A stretch of 64,000 bases of DNA, taken from assembly GCF_013487865.1 (NCBI RefSeq), contig NZ_CP047409.1, positions 992,001 to 1,056,000 on the forward strand. Direction: 5' to 3'. This stretch comes from Lactobacillus johnsonii (GTDB taxonomy: Bacteria; Bacillota; Bacilli; Lactobacillales; Lactobacillaceae). Below are positions 27,792 through 37,715 of this stretch, in pieces; positions within the stretch are counted from its first letter, which is position 1; each line of letters starts with the position of its first letter. The notes below the pieces were generated by a model. The model did not search any database, had not been told where the DNA came from, and saw nothing but the letters and a program-made list of their open reading frames with translations. The position numbers and the translations under genes are program-made.

Positions 27792-27830
27792 AAAAAAATA
27801 GATAGAAACATAAACCATGCTTCTATCTAT
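27792..27830 (-). terminator. Terminator of the aldo/keto reductase gene at 27854
   Basis: Stem ATAGATAGAA / TTCTATCTAT, T run on the - strand. Confidence 0.85.
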
Positions 27831-27853
27831 CTCTATTGTCTTAATGTTACTGA

Positions 27854-28729
27854 CTATTCTGAATCACGTAATTGCTTTAGGCTTTCTCCGAAAATATCAT
27901 CAATTACTGCTGGGTCACGGTGGTCAAAGAATTGACTTACGCCCTTATCTAATCCTTTAATCTTATCCATTTCATCTTTAGTTAATTCAAAGTCAAAAAT
28001 ATCAAGATTTTCTTTTTGACGTTTTTCATGAACAGATTTTGGAATAACAACAATATCTTGTTGGGTTAGCCAACGCAAAATAACTTGAGCAGTAGTCTTG
28101 TGGTGAGCTTCAGCAATTTCTTTCAATGTCTTATTATTGAAAATATCATGTTTACCTTCTGCAAATTGAGCCCAAGCTTCTACAGCTACATCTCTTCCTT
28201 GAAAGAATTTAACATCGTTAGTTTGTTGGAACCATGGATTAATTTCAATTTGGTTAATTGCTGGCTTATCTTCATGAGCAAGCTCTAAGTTCATGTATTG
28301 ATCAGGATAAAAGTTTGATAAACCAATTGAACGAACTTTACCAGCGCGCTTAGCAGCAGCTAAAGCGTTCCAAGCGCCGAATGTATCGCCATATGGTTGG
28401 TGAAGTAATACTAAGTCTAAATAATCAGTTCCTAATTCTTTTAAGTCATGATCAATTGCTTTAGTAGCTTTTTTAAATGACATGTTTGAAACCCAAATTT
28501 TTGTAGTTAAGAAAATATCGTCTCTATTAACTGCACTCTCTGCAATTGCTTCACCTACAGCAATTTGATTTTCATATACTTCTGCAGTATCAATCATGCG
28601 ATAACCGTTTGCTAACGCCATCTCTACTGTTTGTCTTGCTTTTTCATGATCTGGTATTTGGAAGACGCCTAAACCAAGTAAAGGCATTTTATTGCCATCA
28701 TTTAATGTAATAGTTGGAACTTCTGTCAT
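27854..28729 (-). CDS. Aldo/keto reductase
   Basis: The 291-residue NADPH-dependent TIM-barrel reductase has the catalytic residues in order: D50-type DTAEVYENQ, the Lys in TTKIWVSN, and the His in LLHQPYGD. GLSNF and IPKSVHEKRQKEN are the cofactor-binding motifs. The substrate is a small aldehyde or keto compound, not predictable. A second intact paralogue is at 59213-60034, and a fragment at 56772-56945 is closer to this one because it shares the KF...VAVEAW and FFDHRDP segments. Confidence 0.93.
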   Translation of the reverse strand: MTEVPTITLNDGNKMPLLGLGVFQIPDHEKARQTVEMALANGYRMIDTAEVYENQIAVGEAIAESAVNRDDIFLTTKIWVSNMSFKKATKAIDHDLKELGTDYLDLVLLHQPYGDTFGAWNALAAAKRAGKVRSIGLSNFYPDQYMNLELAHEDKPAINQIEINPWFQQTNDVKFFQGRDVAVEAWAQFAEGKHDIFNNKTLKEIAEAHHKTTAQVILRWLTQQDIVVIPKSVHEKRQKENLDIFDFELTKDEMDKIKGLDKGVSQFFDHRDPAVIDDIFGESLKQLRDSE

Positions 28730-28847
28730 TTATAAGTCCTCCCTTTTCTACTCATTCTCCTTCATTCTAAGTCTAAAAATGCAATAAATAAACTAATAGA
28801 GCTTATTTTTCATTATCTTTGATTTTGCCAGTGAAATAATGGCTAAG

Positions 28848-29651
28848 CTACTCATAAAACTTGTTAAATAAGTCTTCTAGTGAAATTTTCCTAACAGTAA
28901 TTGGTAAAAGAATCGTTTGATTAGGTAGAATTTGATAATTACTTTCTTCGAGAATATCGTTAATCAAACTTGAATTATTAAATTCTAAATATTTTTTTGT
29001 TTCAGCTTTATTGTTTAGATTTTTAATTATTCTACCATTCTTTAAAAATAAAACTTGATCTGCATATTGCTGTAAATTTTCTAACAAATGTGAGGCCATA
29101 ATTATTAACTTACCTTGTGCTCGCAAATTTAACAATACCTGTGAAATTAACTGAACGTTTTGGGGATCTAATCCATTCATTACTTCATCTAAAAGCATGA
29201 CTGACGTATTGGTAGCCACCACCATTGCAAAACATAAACGTTGTTTCATCCCTAGTGAATAGGTTTCTACTTTACGATCAATATAAGTTTCCATTTTTAA
29301 GGTTGAAATAATATCTTTTACTTTCTGCGGATTATTATGCCATAAGTTAGCATAAAGTTTTAAATGATCTCTCCCAGTCATAAAAGAAAAAAGTTCACTT
29401 TGGTCAGGAAAAGCACAAATTTCTTGATGCAATTTAACTGTTGTCTTTTCGTTCTTATACTGTAATTCATTATATTCTACGTATCCCTTTTGAGGTTTTA
29501 GATTGTTCAATATAACATTGATCAATGTCGATTTTCCTGTACCATTTGGTGCAACTAAGCCATAAATTGTTCCATTTTGGAAATTATAATTAAAATCATC
29601 TAAGACAGTATGATTACCAAAAGATAAGGTAATATTTTTTAATTTAAGCAT
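28848..29651 (-). CDS. ABC transporter ATP-binding protein
   Basis: A 267-residue ATPase of the ABC-2 export class. Walker A is APNGTGKST (34-42), the signature SLGMKQ (132-137), and Walker B VMLLDEVMNGLD (151-162). It is the last gene of a three-gene operon with the two membrane proteins at 29658 and 30908. Such sets export peptides or lipids, or give self-protection against bacteriocins; no substrate peptide gene is seen nearby, so the cargo is unknown. Confidence 0.92.
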   Translation of the reverse strand: MLKLKNITLSFGNHTVLDDFNYNFQNGTIYGLVAPNGTGKSTLINVILNNLKPQKGYVEYNELQYKNEKTTVKLHQEICAFPDQSELFSFMTGRDHLKLYANLWHNNPQKVKDIISTLKMETYIDRKVETYSLGMKQRLCFAMVVATNTSVMLLDEVMNGLDPQNVQLISQVLLNLRAQGKLIIMASHLLENLQQYADQVLFLKNGRIIKNLNNKAETKKYLEFNNSSLINDILEESNYQILPNQTILLPITVRKISLEDLFNKFYE

Positions 29652-29657
29652 TTAATT

Positions 29658-30911
29658 TCATCCCTTTACTAATGAAACTCTATTTGAATGACTAATCATT
29701 ATCATACAAATTTCAACTATTAAAATGGCAAAAATAAGCGGATAAAGTCCTGCTACAAATCCCCATCCTGGAGAATCCATTAAATATGCTAAATTTCCAG
29801 TTAAACTTTCTCCAATAGAGAAATACATCATTGGTAGATTTTGTAAAAATGGATATACATATCCCATTCCTAAAGAAAAATAGAAAACTTTTCCACTAAT
29901 TGCAGACATAGTTGCTAATATTTCAGCAATGTATTCATTTCTAAAAATTATAGAAAATAAAATCGTGAGCCTAATAAACAAGAAAACAATTAAAATGGCA
30001 AAAATTCCAAACTGCCCAAAATATTCTCCTAAGGTTGGATATTTAAAAGGCTGTAAAAAATACAATCTTCCCGTATAAAAAGTTGTTCTCAAATTAAATG
30101 AACCAAAGCCATATTTTGGAGCTGTACATAAAGTAATTACCACTAAAGCTAGTAAAAAATTTATCCCGACGCCTATTTCAACTACCAGGGTTTTAATCCA
30201 AAGGATAGAATTTTTACTTAAGGGAATATTTTTTAAGACCGATTTGTTCTTACGATCGTTAGGTACAATATCCGCTGCAAAAAATATCACAATAATAATT
30301 AATATTAGAGCTGTCCAACCTGATATAGAATTTTGCAATATTTGTAAAGTAGTTCTTTCCTCGATAGTATTCCTAGTAAGTGGCTGTTTGCTTTTAACTA
30401 GAGCGTCATATAAATGGGCTGTTCTTTGATAACCAAAGTGCCCATCCTCCCTATAATTATTATTTTGGTAATACTGAACGGGATATAGAAATTGTTCATT
30501 CTCATCTACAAAAATCAAATGATCAACATCTTTATACCACCTGCTTGAGTAAATAGCATATTCTCTCCAATTGTTTGTCTTAATTCCATGAAGACGATGT
30601 TTATCAAATTTTAGAATAGCAGGATAAGTTTTTAGAGCATTAACATATCCTTCATTCGGCACCTCATGTGCATTTTTTGATTTCTGCATTTCATTTATTT
30701 TTGTTACTGCTTTTTTCAAGAATAAATTATATCGTTGGTATTCTCCCTTAATTGCATAAGGATCAACTTTTTCAATTATTTGCCGATTAGGTACGCTAAC
30801 TAAGCCAAAATATAAAGAAAGAATAAAAGTTAAAACAAATAAACCAATATTTTTAGGATTAGTGAAAAAGCATTTTAGTTGAAAAATAAAATATTGTTTC
30901 TTCATTTTCAT
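29658..30911 (-). CDS. ABC-2 type permease subunit
   Basis: A 417-residue membrane protein with one N-terminal hydrophobic segment (about 18-36), a large extracytoplasmic region (about 45-190) rich in Tyr and charged residues, and five or more helices in the C-terminal half. It sits 6 bases upstream of the ATPase gene and overlaps the gene at 30908 by 4 bases (ATGA), so all three are translated together. Like its neighbour it has a VLKNIP(L/Y) segment before the membrane block, suggesting the two permeases came from a duplication. Confidence 0.85.
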   Translation of the reverse strand: MKMKKQYFIFQLKCFFTNPKNIGLFVLTFILSLYFGLVSVPNRQIIEKVDPYAIKGEYQRYNLFLKKAVTKINEMQKSKNAHEVPNEGYVNALKTYPAILKFDKHRLHGIKTNNWREYAIYSSRWYKDVDHLIFVDENEQFLYPVQYYQNNNYREDGHFGYQRTAHLYDALVKSKQPLTRNTIEERTTLQILQNSISGWTALILIIIVIFFAADIVPNDRKNKSVLKNIPLSKNSILWIKTLVVEIGVGINFLLALVVITLCTAPKYGFGSFNLRTTFYTGRLYFLQPFKYPTLGEYFGQFGIFAILIVFLFIRLTILFSIIFRNEYIAEILATMSAISGKVFYFSLGMGYVYPFLQNLPMMYFSIGESLTGNLAYLMDSPGWGFVAGLYPLIFAILIVEICMIMISHSNRVSLVKG

Positions 30912-32017
30912 CCCTTCCTCTCCCCTAGATACTTAAATCCATAAATCAAAATCAATGACCAGATCAGAAGTACTAAGTAGCCAGTCAGAAAATTAACATT
31001 GGTTAAATGCAAATTACTTGCAAGGTCTCCATTAAATAGATTGGTTAAATCTAAATATGGCGATGGTAAAAATACAAGCCACTTCAAAATATCTTTTGGT
31101 AAAAATAATAAAGCGTAAATACTGCCTTCGATGAAGATAGTTAAATAAATGTTCTTAGTTATCTGATTTAAAAACATACTTAAACTTGTAACAAAAATAA
31201 CTAATCCAGAAATATATGCTAAAAAGACAAGGCAATAACTCCATAAAGGTATAGTAAGTGCATGAGTAAAATAAAAATTAACCGGATAGTTTAAAGTAAC
31301 AAAATTATGTTTTATACCAGCAAATACATAAGCTCCAATTATAGAGAGTAATACTGATGAGAAAACTAAGATAAAGTTAATGCCAATCTTTTCAATTATC
31401 TCGTCTTTAAAGAAATAAGGAATATTTTTTAAGACTGATTGATGGTTCAAGTTAATAATCCAGCTATCAGCCGAGATGAAAGAAATATAAAAGAAGATAA
31501 TAGTACCTAAAAATGATAAAACATAAATTAAATATGTTGCTGAACTTTCATTACTCATTACAATCGGAATCTTATGATTAATCAAATAATTAATCCGATT
31601 CAATTCTTTGCTAATAAAAAATTGCGATGGCACATTTAATGTATTAGCTCCAGCATAGTGGTTCGTATAGCCTGCTTGCATAGTGGTTAGCAAATTGCGA
31701 TAGCTGTTTAAATATTGCACAGGATCGGTAAATACTTGACTATTTTGTAAACTAGCTAATTCCTGAGCTTGTTTATTTAAATTGTCATAGGTATTCTTAT
31801 AAGTAGATTTTTTTAGCATTTCACTATCAAAATAATTAGAATTAGCCTGCAAGGATTCGCTATAAGTTTCCCAGCTTTTTGTTCCATCTCCTATTTTTTG
31901 ATTTTCCACTATAAATAAAGAAAAGGTTGAAAATAGGATAAGAATAACAATAAGAAGTTGGTTTTTCTTTGATTTTAAGACAATTAACAAGTTGGATTTA
32001 AGATATGTTAGATTCAT
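30908..32017 (-). CDS. ABC-2 type permease subunit
   Basis: A 369-residue membrane protein, first gene of the three-gene export operon. Layout repeats that of the next gene: an N-terminal membrane helix (about 18-36), an outside domain to about 160, then six helices. The shared HQSVLKNIPYF segment supports common ancestry of the two permeases, which probably form a heterodimeric channel. No promoter motif is certain in the AT-rich 140 bases before the terminator at 32167. Confidence 0.83.
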   Translation of the reverse strand: MNLTYLKSNLLIVLKSKKNQLLIVILILFSTFSLFIVENQKIGDGTKSWETYSESLQANSNYFDSEMLKKSTYKNTYDNLNKQAQELASLQNSQVFTDPVQYLNSYRNLLTTMQAGYTNHYAGANTLNVPSQFFISKELNRINYLINHKIPIVMSNESSATYLIYVLSFLGTIIFFYISFISADSWIINLNHQSVLKNIPYFFKDEIIEKIGINFILVFSSVLLSIIGAYVFAGIKHNFVTLNYPVNFYFTHALTIPLWSYCLVFLAYISGLVIFVTSLSMFLNQITKNIYLTIFIEGSIYALLFLPKDILKWLVFLPSPYLDLTNLFNGDLASNLHLTNVNFLTGYLVLLIWSLILIYGFKYLGERKG

Positions 32018-32166
32018 TGGTACAACTTCCTTAAAATTTATTTTAGTATAATATTAGCACAAAATAACAAAAGCATTAATAAATAAAATTAATATTTCAT
32101 ATTCTTTTTTTATCTTTTCATATTATTTTTAGCTCAATCAGACCAATTAGACAATTATCGATCAAC

Positions 32167-32195
32167 AAAAAAGCCCGTGTAAAACATGGGCTTTT
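32167..32195 (-). terminator. Terminator downstream of the Bax-inhibitor-1 gene
   Basis: Strong stem AAAAGCCC(A/G)TG with CACGGGCTTTTTT, about 120 bases after the gene at 32316. Confidence 0.8.
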
Positions 32196-32315
32196 ATTTA
32201 CTGATAAATCTCTCAATAAGCTTTCAGTTATCCTACTCAAAGGATAATTCTAGTCTATTAAAATATAGATGAATTAATATATCGCTAATATCGTAAATAC
32301 TATAAACAAAGATTT

Positions 32316-33032
32316 TTAATTATTATTATCATTTGAACCAAAAATAGTTAAAAACTGCAAAAACAAGTTAACAAAGTCTAGATATAACTGAAGTGCTCCC
32401 ACAATAGCTAATCCATTAGTAGGAAGCTCACCACCAAATTGTAAATAGATGTTCTTCATTCTTTGTGCATCCCAAGCAGTTAAAACAGTGAAGATAATAA
32501 CTGCAATGAATGAAAAGATGTAATTAGCTGCTGAACTCTTTAAAAACATATTGATTAACATCGCTACAATTAAACCAATTAATGCTGCTGACGCATAGGA
32601 GCCCCACCTACTTAGATCTTTCTTAGTAACTGTACCTAAAATGGCCATGACTACGAAGACCGTTGCAGATGCGATAAAAGCAGAAGCAATATCTTGCCCA
32701 GTATATGTGCCTGCAATAAAAGCAAAAGTTACGCCATAAACAATCGCTGTAATCATCAATAAAATAAAACTTGCTACTGGATTTCTCGTAGCTTGAAAAT
32801 TAATTGCAAATGTTAAAACAATTGGAATTAATAATAAAAGCCACATCGTCCATGGATGATGAACCATTAAAGAAACCATTTGGCTAGCAAATACAGTCAT
32901 CGTTAAGTAAGCGCTCAGAGCAGATACAAAAACTGCAAGAGCCATATAACCGTAAATTTTACTTAAAAAGCTATTTAGTCCAGATTCGTCAACTAAGTGT
33001 CGCCGCTCTGGTTCCTGATCAAAATTATACAT
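32316..33032 (-). CDS. Bax inhibitor-1 / YccA family membrane protein
   Basis: A 238-residue protein with seven hydrophobic helices. The family pattern includes SKIYGYMALAV near residue 25 and the C-terminal TAWDAQRMKNIY and LQLYLDFVNLFLQFL. Bacterial members such as BsYetJ act as pH-sensitive calcium leak channels; whether this one does is inference. It is a single-gene unit. Confidence 0.92.
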   Translation of the reverse strand: MYNFDQEPERRHLVDESGLNSFLSKIYGYMALAVFVSALSAYLTMTVFASQMVSLMVHHPWTMWLLLLIPIVLTFAINFQATRNPVASFILLMITAIVYGVTFAFIAGTYTGQDIASAFIASATVFVVMAILGTVTKKDLSRWGSYASAALIGLIVAMLINMFLKSSAANYIFSFIAVIIFTVLTAWDAQRMKNIYLQFGGELPTNGLAIVGALQLYLDFVNLFLQFLTIFGSNDNNN

Positions 33033-33120
33033 ATTAAATCCTCCAATCTACCTATATTCTTTCACTTTTAATGTATCACTTAGTAAGGATGAATAGAAAT
33101 ATGAACTATTATTTTATGCA

Positions 33121-33162
33121 CAAAAAAGCAATCAACAGCAAAAATTGCTGAAGATTGCTTTT
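33121..33162 (-). terminator. Terminator of the small gene at 33161
   Basis: Nested hairpin: outer AAAAGCAATC / GATTGCTTTT and inner CAGCAA / TTGCTG; it overlaps the stop codon. Confidence 0.85.
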
Positions 33163-33400
33163 ACAACATTTTATGTTTTTTCATTCGTTCTTCGAAAATA
33201 CCGTTTACTATTTTTTTCATTTCTTCTTTTTCTTCTGCACTAGCTTCTTCTTCAAAAGCTTTATATAAATCGGGATGCTCCCTCGCAATTAATTTACAAG
33301 TATTTTCAGTTGCGTGTTTACGAAACATTTTAGGTATTTTATTTAAATATTCCGGCTTAACTAGTGCGATAATTTTTTCATTCGCAGTCATAATACTCAC
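33161..33400 (-). CDS. Small acidic/basic helical protein of unknown function
   Basis: A 79-residue protein from GTG 33400, or 76 residues from ATG 33391. The GGGAGAG site is only 3 bases before the GTG and 12 before the ATG, so the start is uncertain. The protein is charged and helical, with an EEEASAEEKEEMKK stretch, and contains no Cys. I do not recognise it. It follows the amidohydrolase gene by 8 bases and shares its transcript, ending at a strong terminator. Confidence 0.7.
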   Translation of the reverse strand: MSIMTANEKIIALVKPEYLNKIPKMFRKHATENTCKLIAREHPDLYKAFEEEASAEEKEEMKKIVNGIFEERMKKHKML

Positions 33401-33408
33401 TCTCTCCC

Positions 33409-34320
33409 TTATTGTCTCTCAAGCATATGATAATAATTAGTTTCAAAGATCTTTTTATCATATAAATCCGAGATATCTAGATTTTCAATTGCATTAGATA
33501 CAATCTCATCAGCTCCCGATGGCATTACTGCAAACGGAGCATCAGTTCCAAACAAAACATGATTAATGCCAAAATAATCAAGTACTAATTGTAAAGCAGG
33601 AGTGTTACCTAAGATAGCTGTATCTACATAGAAATTCTTAAACATTTCTGCATGCTCTTGATCTAAAATGTGTTCAATTCTCCCACTAAAGAAAGGAACC
33701 ATTGCACCAGCATGGTGAACTAGAATTTTTAAGTTGGGAGCTTTCTTAAAGATATTACTTTGAACCAGTTGTAACATAGCTTGCGATAATTCATATTCCC
33801 AAGAAAATACGAGATTATTATCTGGCTTTCGCTTATCAAATACTGGATGTAACCACAATGGAAGATTTAATTCAGCTGCTTTTATCAAAACAGGCTCGAA
33901 TTCAGGACAGGCAATACTTTTACCCAAGTGTCTGGTAAAAATTTGAGCACCAACTAGATATGGACTCTTTTTGATATAGTCTAAGATCTTAAGTGAAGCA
34001 GGGATATTATTCATTGCCAACATACCTACTCCAGCTTCAAATTTATCTGGATAATTTGCTACAATACCAGCTAATTCTTGGTTAGCATCTACTGCAATTT
34101 TATTAGATTTTTCACCATTTACAAAATCTTCAGGATTAATATTTGCAAATGAAACAACTTGCTTGGTATTTTTATCTGGCCACTGCTCTAGCCTTTCATC
34201 TAAGCTAACCAAAGTTTCAATTTTGATAAATGGATATTTTTGCGGAATAGTTGTGTCAATATCAAGCATTGTTTGATAAAAATTTGGAGTTAGAATATGT
34301 GCAAATGCGTCAATTTTCAT
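33409..34320 (-). CDS. Amidohydrolase family protein (ACMSD-like)
   Basis: A 303-residue TIM-barrel protein of the amidohydrolase-2 family, which includes metal-dependent decarboxylases and hydrolases. Visible metal-site motifs are HPVF (about 168), HHAG (about 202) and GTDAPF (about 259). The N-terminal HxH motif is reduced to DAFAHI, so only the second His remains; this occurs in some relatives. The substrate is unknown. It leads a two-gene unit with the small protein at 33161. Confidence 0.85.
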   Translation of the reverse strand: MKIDAFAHILTPNFYQTMLDIDTTIPQKYPFIKIETLVSLDERLEQWPDKNTKQVVSFANINPEDFVNGEKSNKIAVDANQELAGIVANYPDKFEAGVGMLAMNNIPASLKILDYIKKSPYLVGAQIFTRHLGKSIACPEFEPVLIKAAELNLPLWLHPVFDKRKPDNNLVFSWEYELSQAMLQLVQSNIFKKAPNLKILVHHAGAMVPFFSGRIEHILDQEHAEMFKNFYVDTAILGNTPALQLVLDYFGINHVLFGTDAPFAVMPSGADEIVSNAIENLDISDLYDKKIFETNYYHMLERQ

Positions 34321-34377
34321 AATTTTTGCCTTCTCTATAAAATAATTCTTTCAAATTCATTTTATAATATTGCAAGC

Positions 34378-35395
34378 TTATTTTTTATAATCTTGACCAT
34401 AAATATACTTATGTAGCTTTAAGTACTGTTGCTCAAGCTTCTTTTCATTCAAATTATCTTTGGCAAAATAATATCTTTTACCTTCAAATCCTTTTGGCAT
34501 ATAGTTCTGCTTAGCGATCTGGAATGGTTGCTCAAATGGATTTTCAATTAATACTCCGCCGGTTATTTCTATGGAATCTCACGCAGACGCCTAACTACCG
34601 AAGGTAAGTCACCATTTTTTAGTAGTAATATAGTGCAGCGTCAGTATCTGAGCCTACCATAGAATCTGAATATGCCGCTAAGTAGTCATAATGCTTAGTA
34701 GCTTTTTTATCATATGCAAAATGTTGTTTTTTTACAAAGTTTTTGACAGCGTCTATTGATAATTTATCTCCGTTAATTGCGTGAACAGTTTCTAAAATAT
34801 TGAGAGCCACGCGTAGGTCACCATCAGCCGATGTAGCAATCATTTTAAATGTCTCCGAATCAATCTTGTCTTTTTCTATTTTTAAGACATCTGCCGTCGC
34901 CTTTTTTAAAACCGTTAAGATATTTTGATCGCTTAAAGCTTTAAATTCAAAAATCTGGCAACGTGACCTAACCGCAGGACCAATTGACATGATTGGATTT
35001 TCAGTGGTGACTCCAATTAACATTACTTGTCCGTTTTCAAGGTATGGCAAGAGATAATCTTGAATATTTTTTGTCATTCGATGAATCTCATCTATTAATA
35101 AGACAAAAGATCGATGAGGATAAGTATTAATGATTTGTGTTAACTTTAATTTGTTATCAACTGATGCATTGAAATTTGCTAAAGGATAGTTATATTCTCG
35201 AGCAATGATATGGGCTAAACTAGTCTTTCCTGTTCCAGGAGGTCCCCATAAAAGAAATGAAACTGGTACATGCTTGTGAATTATTTGATATAGCGGTACC
35301 CCTTCGTTAACTAGCTCTTCTTGACCTACCAGATCTTTCAATTGCTTTGGTCGCATTAAATCTGCTAGTGGTTGTTTAATTGGCAATATTTTCAC
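34378..35395 (-). pseudogene. rarA: Broken rarA (MgsA) copy
   Basis: The first 255 residues match the intact RarA at 57465-58745 closely (Walker A GPPGTGKT, DEIHR). A small deletion at about 34625 shifts the frame and gives an early stop after ALYYY. Downstream, pieces of the rest remain: NGDLPSVVRRLREIP near 34570-34615, then, after a deletion of roughly 85 codons, EITGG...NPF through YIYGQDYKK, ending at 34378. The truncated product keeps the ATPase core but lacks the oligomerisation and clamp-binding region. It points the same way as the intact copy and marks the left edge of the accessory island. Confidence 0.9.
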
Positions 35396-35530
35396 CTTCT
35401 ATTTTTATAAACGGTTTCTATATATTCTATAATATAAGAAAAAATTTTTATGCTAAAGTAAAAATTCTCTTTAAGTGCGAATACACGTTCGATATAATTT
35501 AAAAAGCAAATATTTTTTGAGGTAGAAATT

Positions 35531-37312
35531 ATGCTTAATTTTTTAAAAAATTTCTTTTTAAATCTAAAACAAAAACAATACCAGGATAGTTTAGTTTTTC
35601 CAAGTGATAACTTACCGCTGTTTCCATATGTTGATGAAAATACTTTAGCTGAACATCCTCTGATCGATGAATATAACTTAGCAAGAGTTTATAGTCTCAA
35701 CAACTATTTGAATCACAAAATATATCATTCAAACAGGCATAAGTCTTTAGAAAAATATTATCAAAATATGGAGTCTTTGCACTGGATAGCTTTAGTTTCT
35801 GATATAGGTTGGCCTTTTGGAAATAAAAATAAACCAGCAGTGCTGTTAGAGAAAGTGTTTGCAGTTGATAGTGATAATAATTGTAAACTATTAGAGCGTC
35901 ACGTTTGGCTTAATACAAAGTATATCAAGCATACTATTACTAATCCCCAGTCGATTGCTGTTGGTGACGCGATTAAAGGTGTTAGCAATATTGGAATCTA
36001 TTTTGGACCAAAGAAAGAGGTCAAATATGAATTAAGAGAAACTGTAATTCTAGGGGCAGGTATTTTTGTCGGACCAGATGAAAGAAATGATCAAAAAACT
36101 GATATATCACACAAATTTATAACTGATTATGATAGACATAATGATTGGATTTTAAAAATCAATAATAAGAAAAATGATACCTTTTTTTCTAAAAGCCCTA
36201 CCACACATGAACTCACTAGTCTTCTAGCCTTATCTGGTACCGCATTTACTAATTATCAACGTTCAAAGCATCAATCTTATATTGAAAGAAGCTTAGCTCA
36301 TAAAGCCATCAAAAAAAGAAAGCAAAAAGCAAAATCTCCTAATTTTACTAGAGAAGTAAAAAACATCAAGCACTCCGTCCATCAGACTATTAATCATACA
36401 CGGTCACTTCAGCGATACCATGCGCAATTTAGTCGCTATTTTTACTATAATGATCAAAATGGAAATTTCGTTCCGTGTGTTAAATTTGTTGATATATTTA
36501 ATGAACTAAACGAGAGTGTCTCACAAAATGCTTTTTTCAAGATTAATCCGCCTTTAATTAAACTCGGTCGCCTAAAGCCTGGAATGAAAATTAGTTTTTC
36601 GACCAGAGCTAAACTACCAAACCAAAGTGAAGATAAAGATCAAATTATTGAAATTTCTACAAACTATCCAACAAAGCTTTCTCCAATACCTGATACAAAT
36701 GATGCGCTAGTTGGGATGATTATGAGAGATAGAAATGATCAAACTCCAGATCACTTAATCTTTTTAGAAAAATATAAAGAATGGTGTCAGACTAACAATC
36801 AACCTTTAACACAAAATATTAATCCTGCAAAAGTAAAATCTTTTAACAAAGAAGAAATTTCTCAACAATTAAATCTTACCGGAATGCAATTAGAAAAGAT
36901 AATTCAAAAATTGCAGCTTAAACCAGCTTATACAAATGCAAATGAAGAATACTTTAATGAAAATAGTATAAAACAAATCGAAAAAGAACTTCATCTACGT
37001 CAAATGCTTCGTAACATTCGTCGTAATAAAGTCATGACAAGAGAATCTTTCATTGATAAAAGTCAGATAACTAAAGCGAGCAAAATTAATCACACCATTC
37101 TAATGACTTCTTATGGCCAGTATTATACCGAAGAACTAGATATTTATACCGCTCGAGATATTAAAAATATGATCACAGAGGCTAAAACTATCCCACTAAA
37201 TTTCTATTTAAAAGTTCGGGATGTTGATAATAATAGGCTAAATTATATAAAAGCTAAAAATATTAAAGAATTCCGTCTGTTTAATTCATCCGAAACCTAT
37301 CATATAAAATAA
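35531..37312 (+). CDS. Large protein of unknown function
   Basis: A 593-residue soluble protein with a clear GAGGT site before ATG 35531. I do not recognise a family. Residues 75-190 are beta-rich (HWIALVSDIGWPFGNK, GIYFGPKKEV, VILGAGIFVGPDE). A basic segment lies around 245-290. Residues 430-480 look like a MerR-type or related helix-turn-helix (KEEISQQLNLTGMQLEKII). No signal peptide or membrane helix. It is one of only a few + strand genes in the island and stands alone between decayed genes, just inside the broken rarA. Confidence 0.75.
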   Translation: MLNFLKNFFLNLKQKQYQDSLVFPSDNLPLFPYVDENTLAEHPLIDEYNLARVYSLNNYLNHKIYHSNRHKSLEKYYQNMESLHWIALVSDIGWPFGNKNKPAVLLEKVFAVDSDNNCKLLERHVWLNTKYIKHTITNPQSIAVGDAIKGVSNIGIYFGPKKEVKYELRETVILGAGIFVGPDERNDQKTDISHKFITDYDRHNDWILKINNKKNDTFFSKSPTTHELTSLLALSGTAFTNYQRSKHQSYIERSLAHKAIKKRKQKAKSPNFTREVKNIKHSVHQTINHTRSLQRYHAQFSRYFYYNDQNGNFVPCVKFVDIFNELNESVSQNAFFKINPPLIKLGRLKPGMKISFSTRAKLPNQSEDKDQIIEISTNYPTKLSPIPDTNDALVGMIMRDRNDQTPDHLIFLEKYKEWCQTNNQPLTQNINPAKVKSFNKEEISQQLNLTGMQLEKIIQKLQLKPAYTNANEEYFNENSIKQIEKELHLRQMLRNIRRNKVMTRESFIDKSQITKASKINHTILMTSYGQYYTEELDIYTARDIKNMITEAKTIPLNFYLKVRDVDNNRLNYIKAKNIKEFRLFNSSETYHIK

Positions 37313-37316
37313 AATA

Positions 37317-37627
37317 CTAAATATCTTTCACCATGTTATAGCTACTGATTCCATCCGGATCAGGGATATCATCAGAGGTTTTGCCTTCATTCTTAAATCC
37401 TCTCTTCTCATAGTTGGACTCATTGAACGATCCCAACCTGTATCAAGCAAGATTAATTTATCCAACGTTTCGAGCAAAAAGACATTTACAGGCAACGATA
37501 TTTTAGGTGATTTTTTAATTGAAAAGCCAGCAGCCTTCGGAGTTGAGCAATGGTCTCCACCAAATGCTAATTCAGGCTCAATCCTAACTTTTCCAGTATT
37601 AATTATATGAACTTTATATTCTGACAT
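37317..37627 (-). pseudogene. MBL-fold hydrolase remnant
   Basis: From ATG 37627 (GAGGTG 8 bases upstream) about 65 residues match the N-terminus of lactonase-type metallo-beta-lactamase proteins, with VNVFLLETLDKLILLDTGWDRSMSP. The HxHxDH metal motif that should follow is missing. After about 37445 the sensible reading moves to another frame (YEKRGFKNEGKTSDD..., ending at 37317), which looks like the tail of a different protein, perhaps a GNAT acetyltransferase. A deletion appears to have fused two gene ends. It cannot make an active hydrolase. Confidence 0.65.
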
Positions 37628-37715
37628 AATCATTCACCTCATAAAATACCTTAGTTTGTAAAAATATTTTATGAAGAAATATGCGAATTTAACACTACAC
37701 AATTGCCAAAAATGT

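Noticed and set aside
33409-34320. Amidohydrolase treated as inactive because HxH is incomplete
   Set aside because: The other metal motifs are present and relatives with a single His or Glu-x-His at this place are active, so loss of function is not supported.
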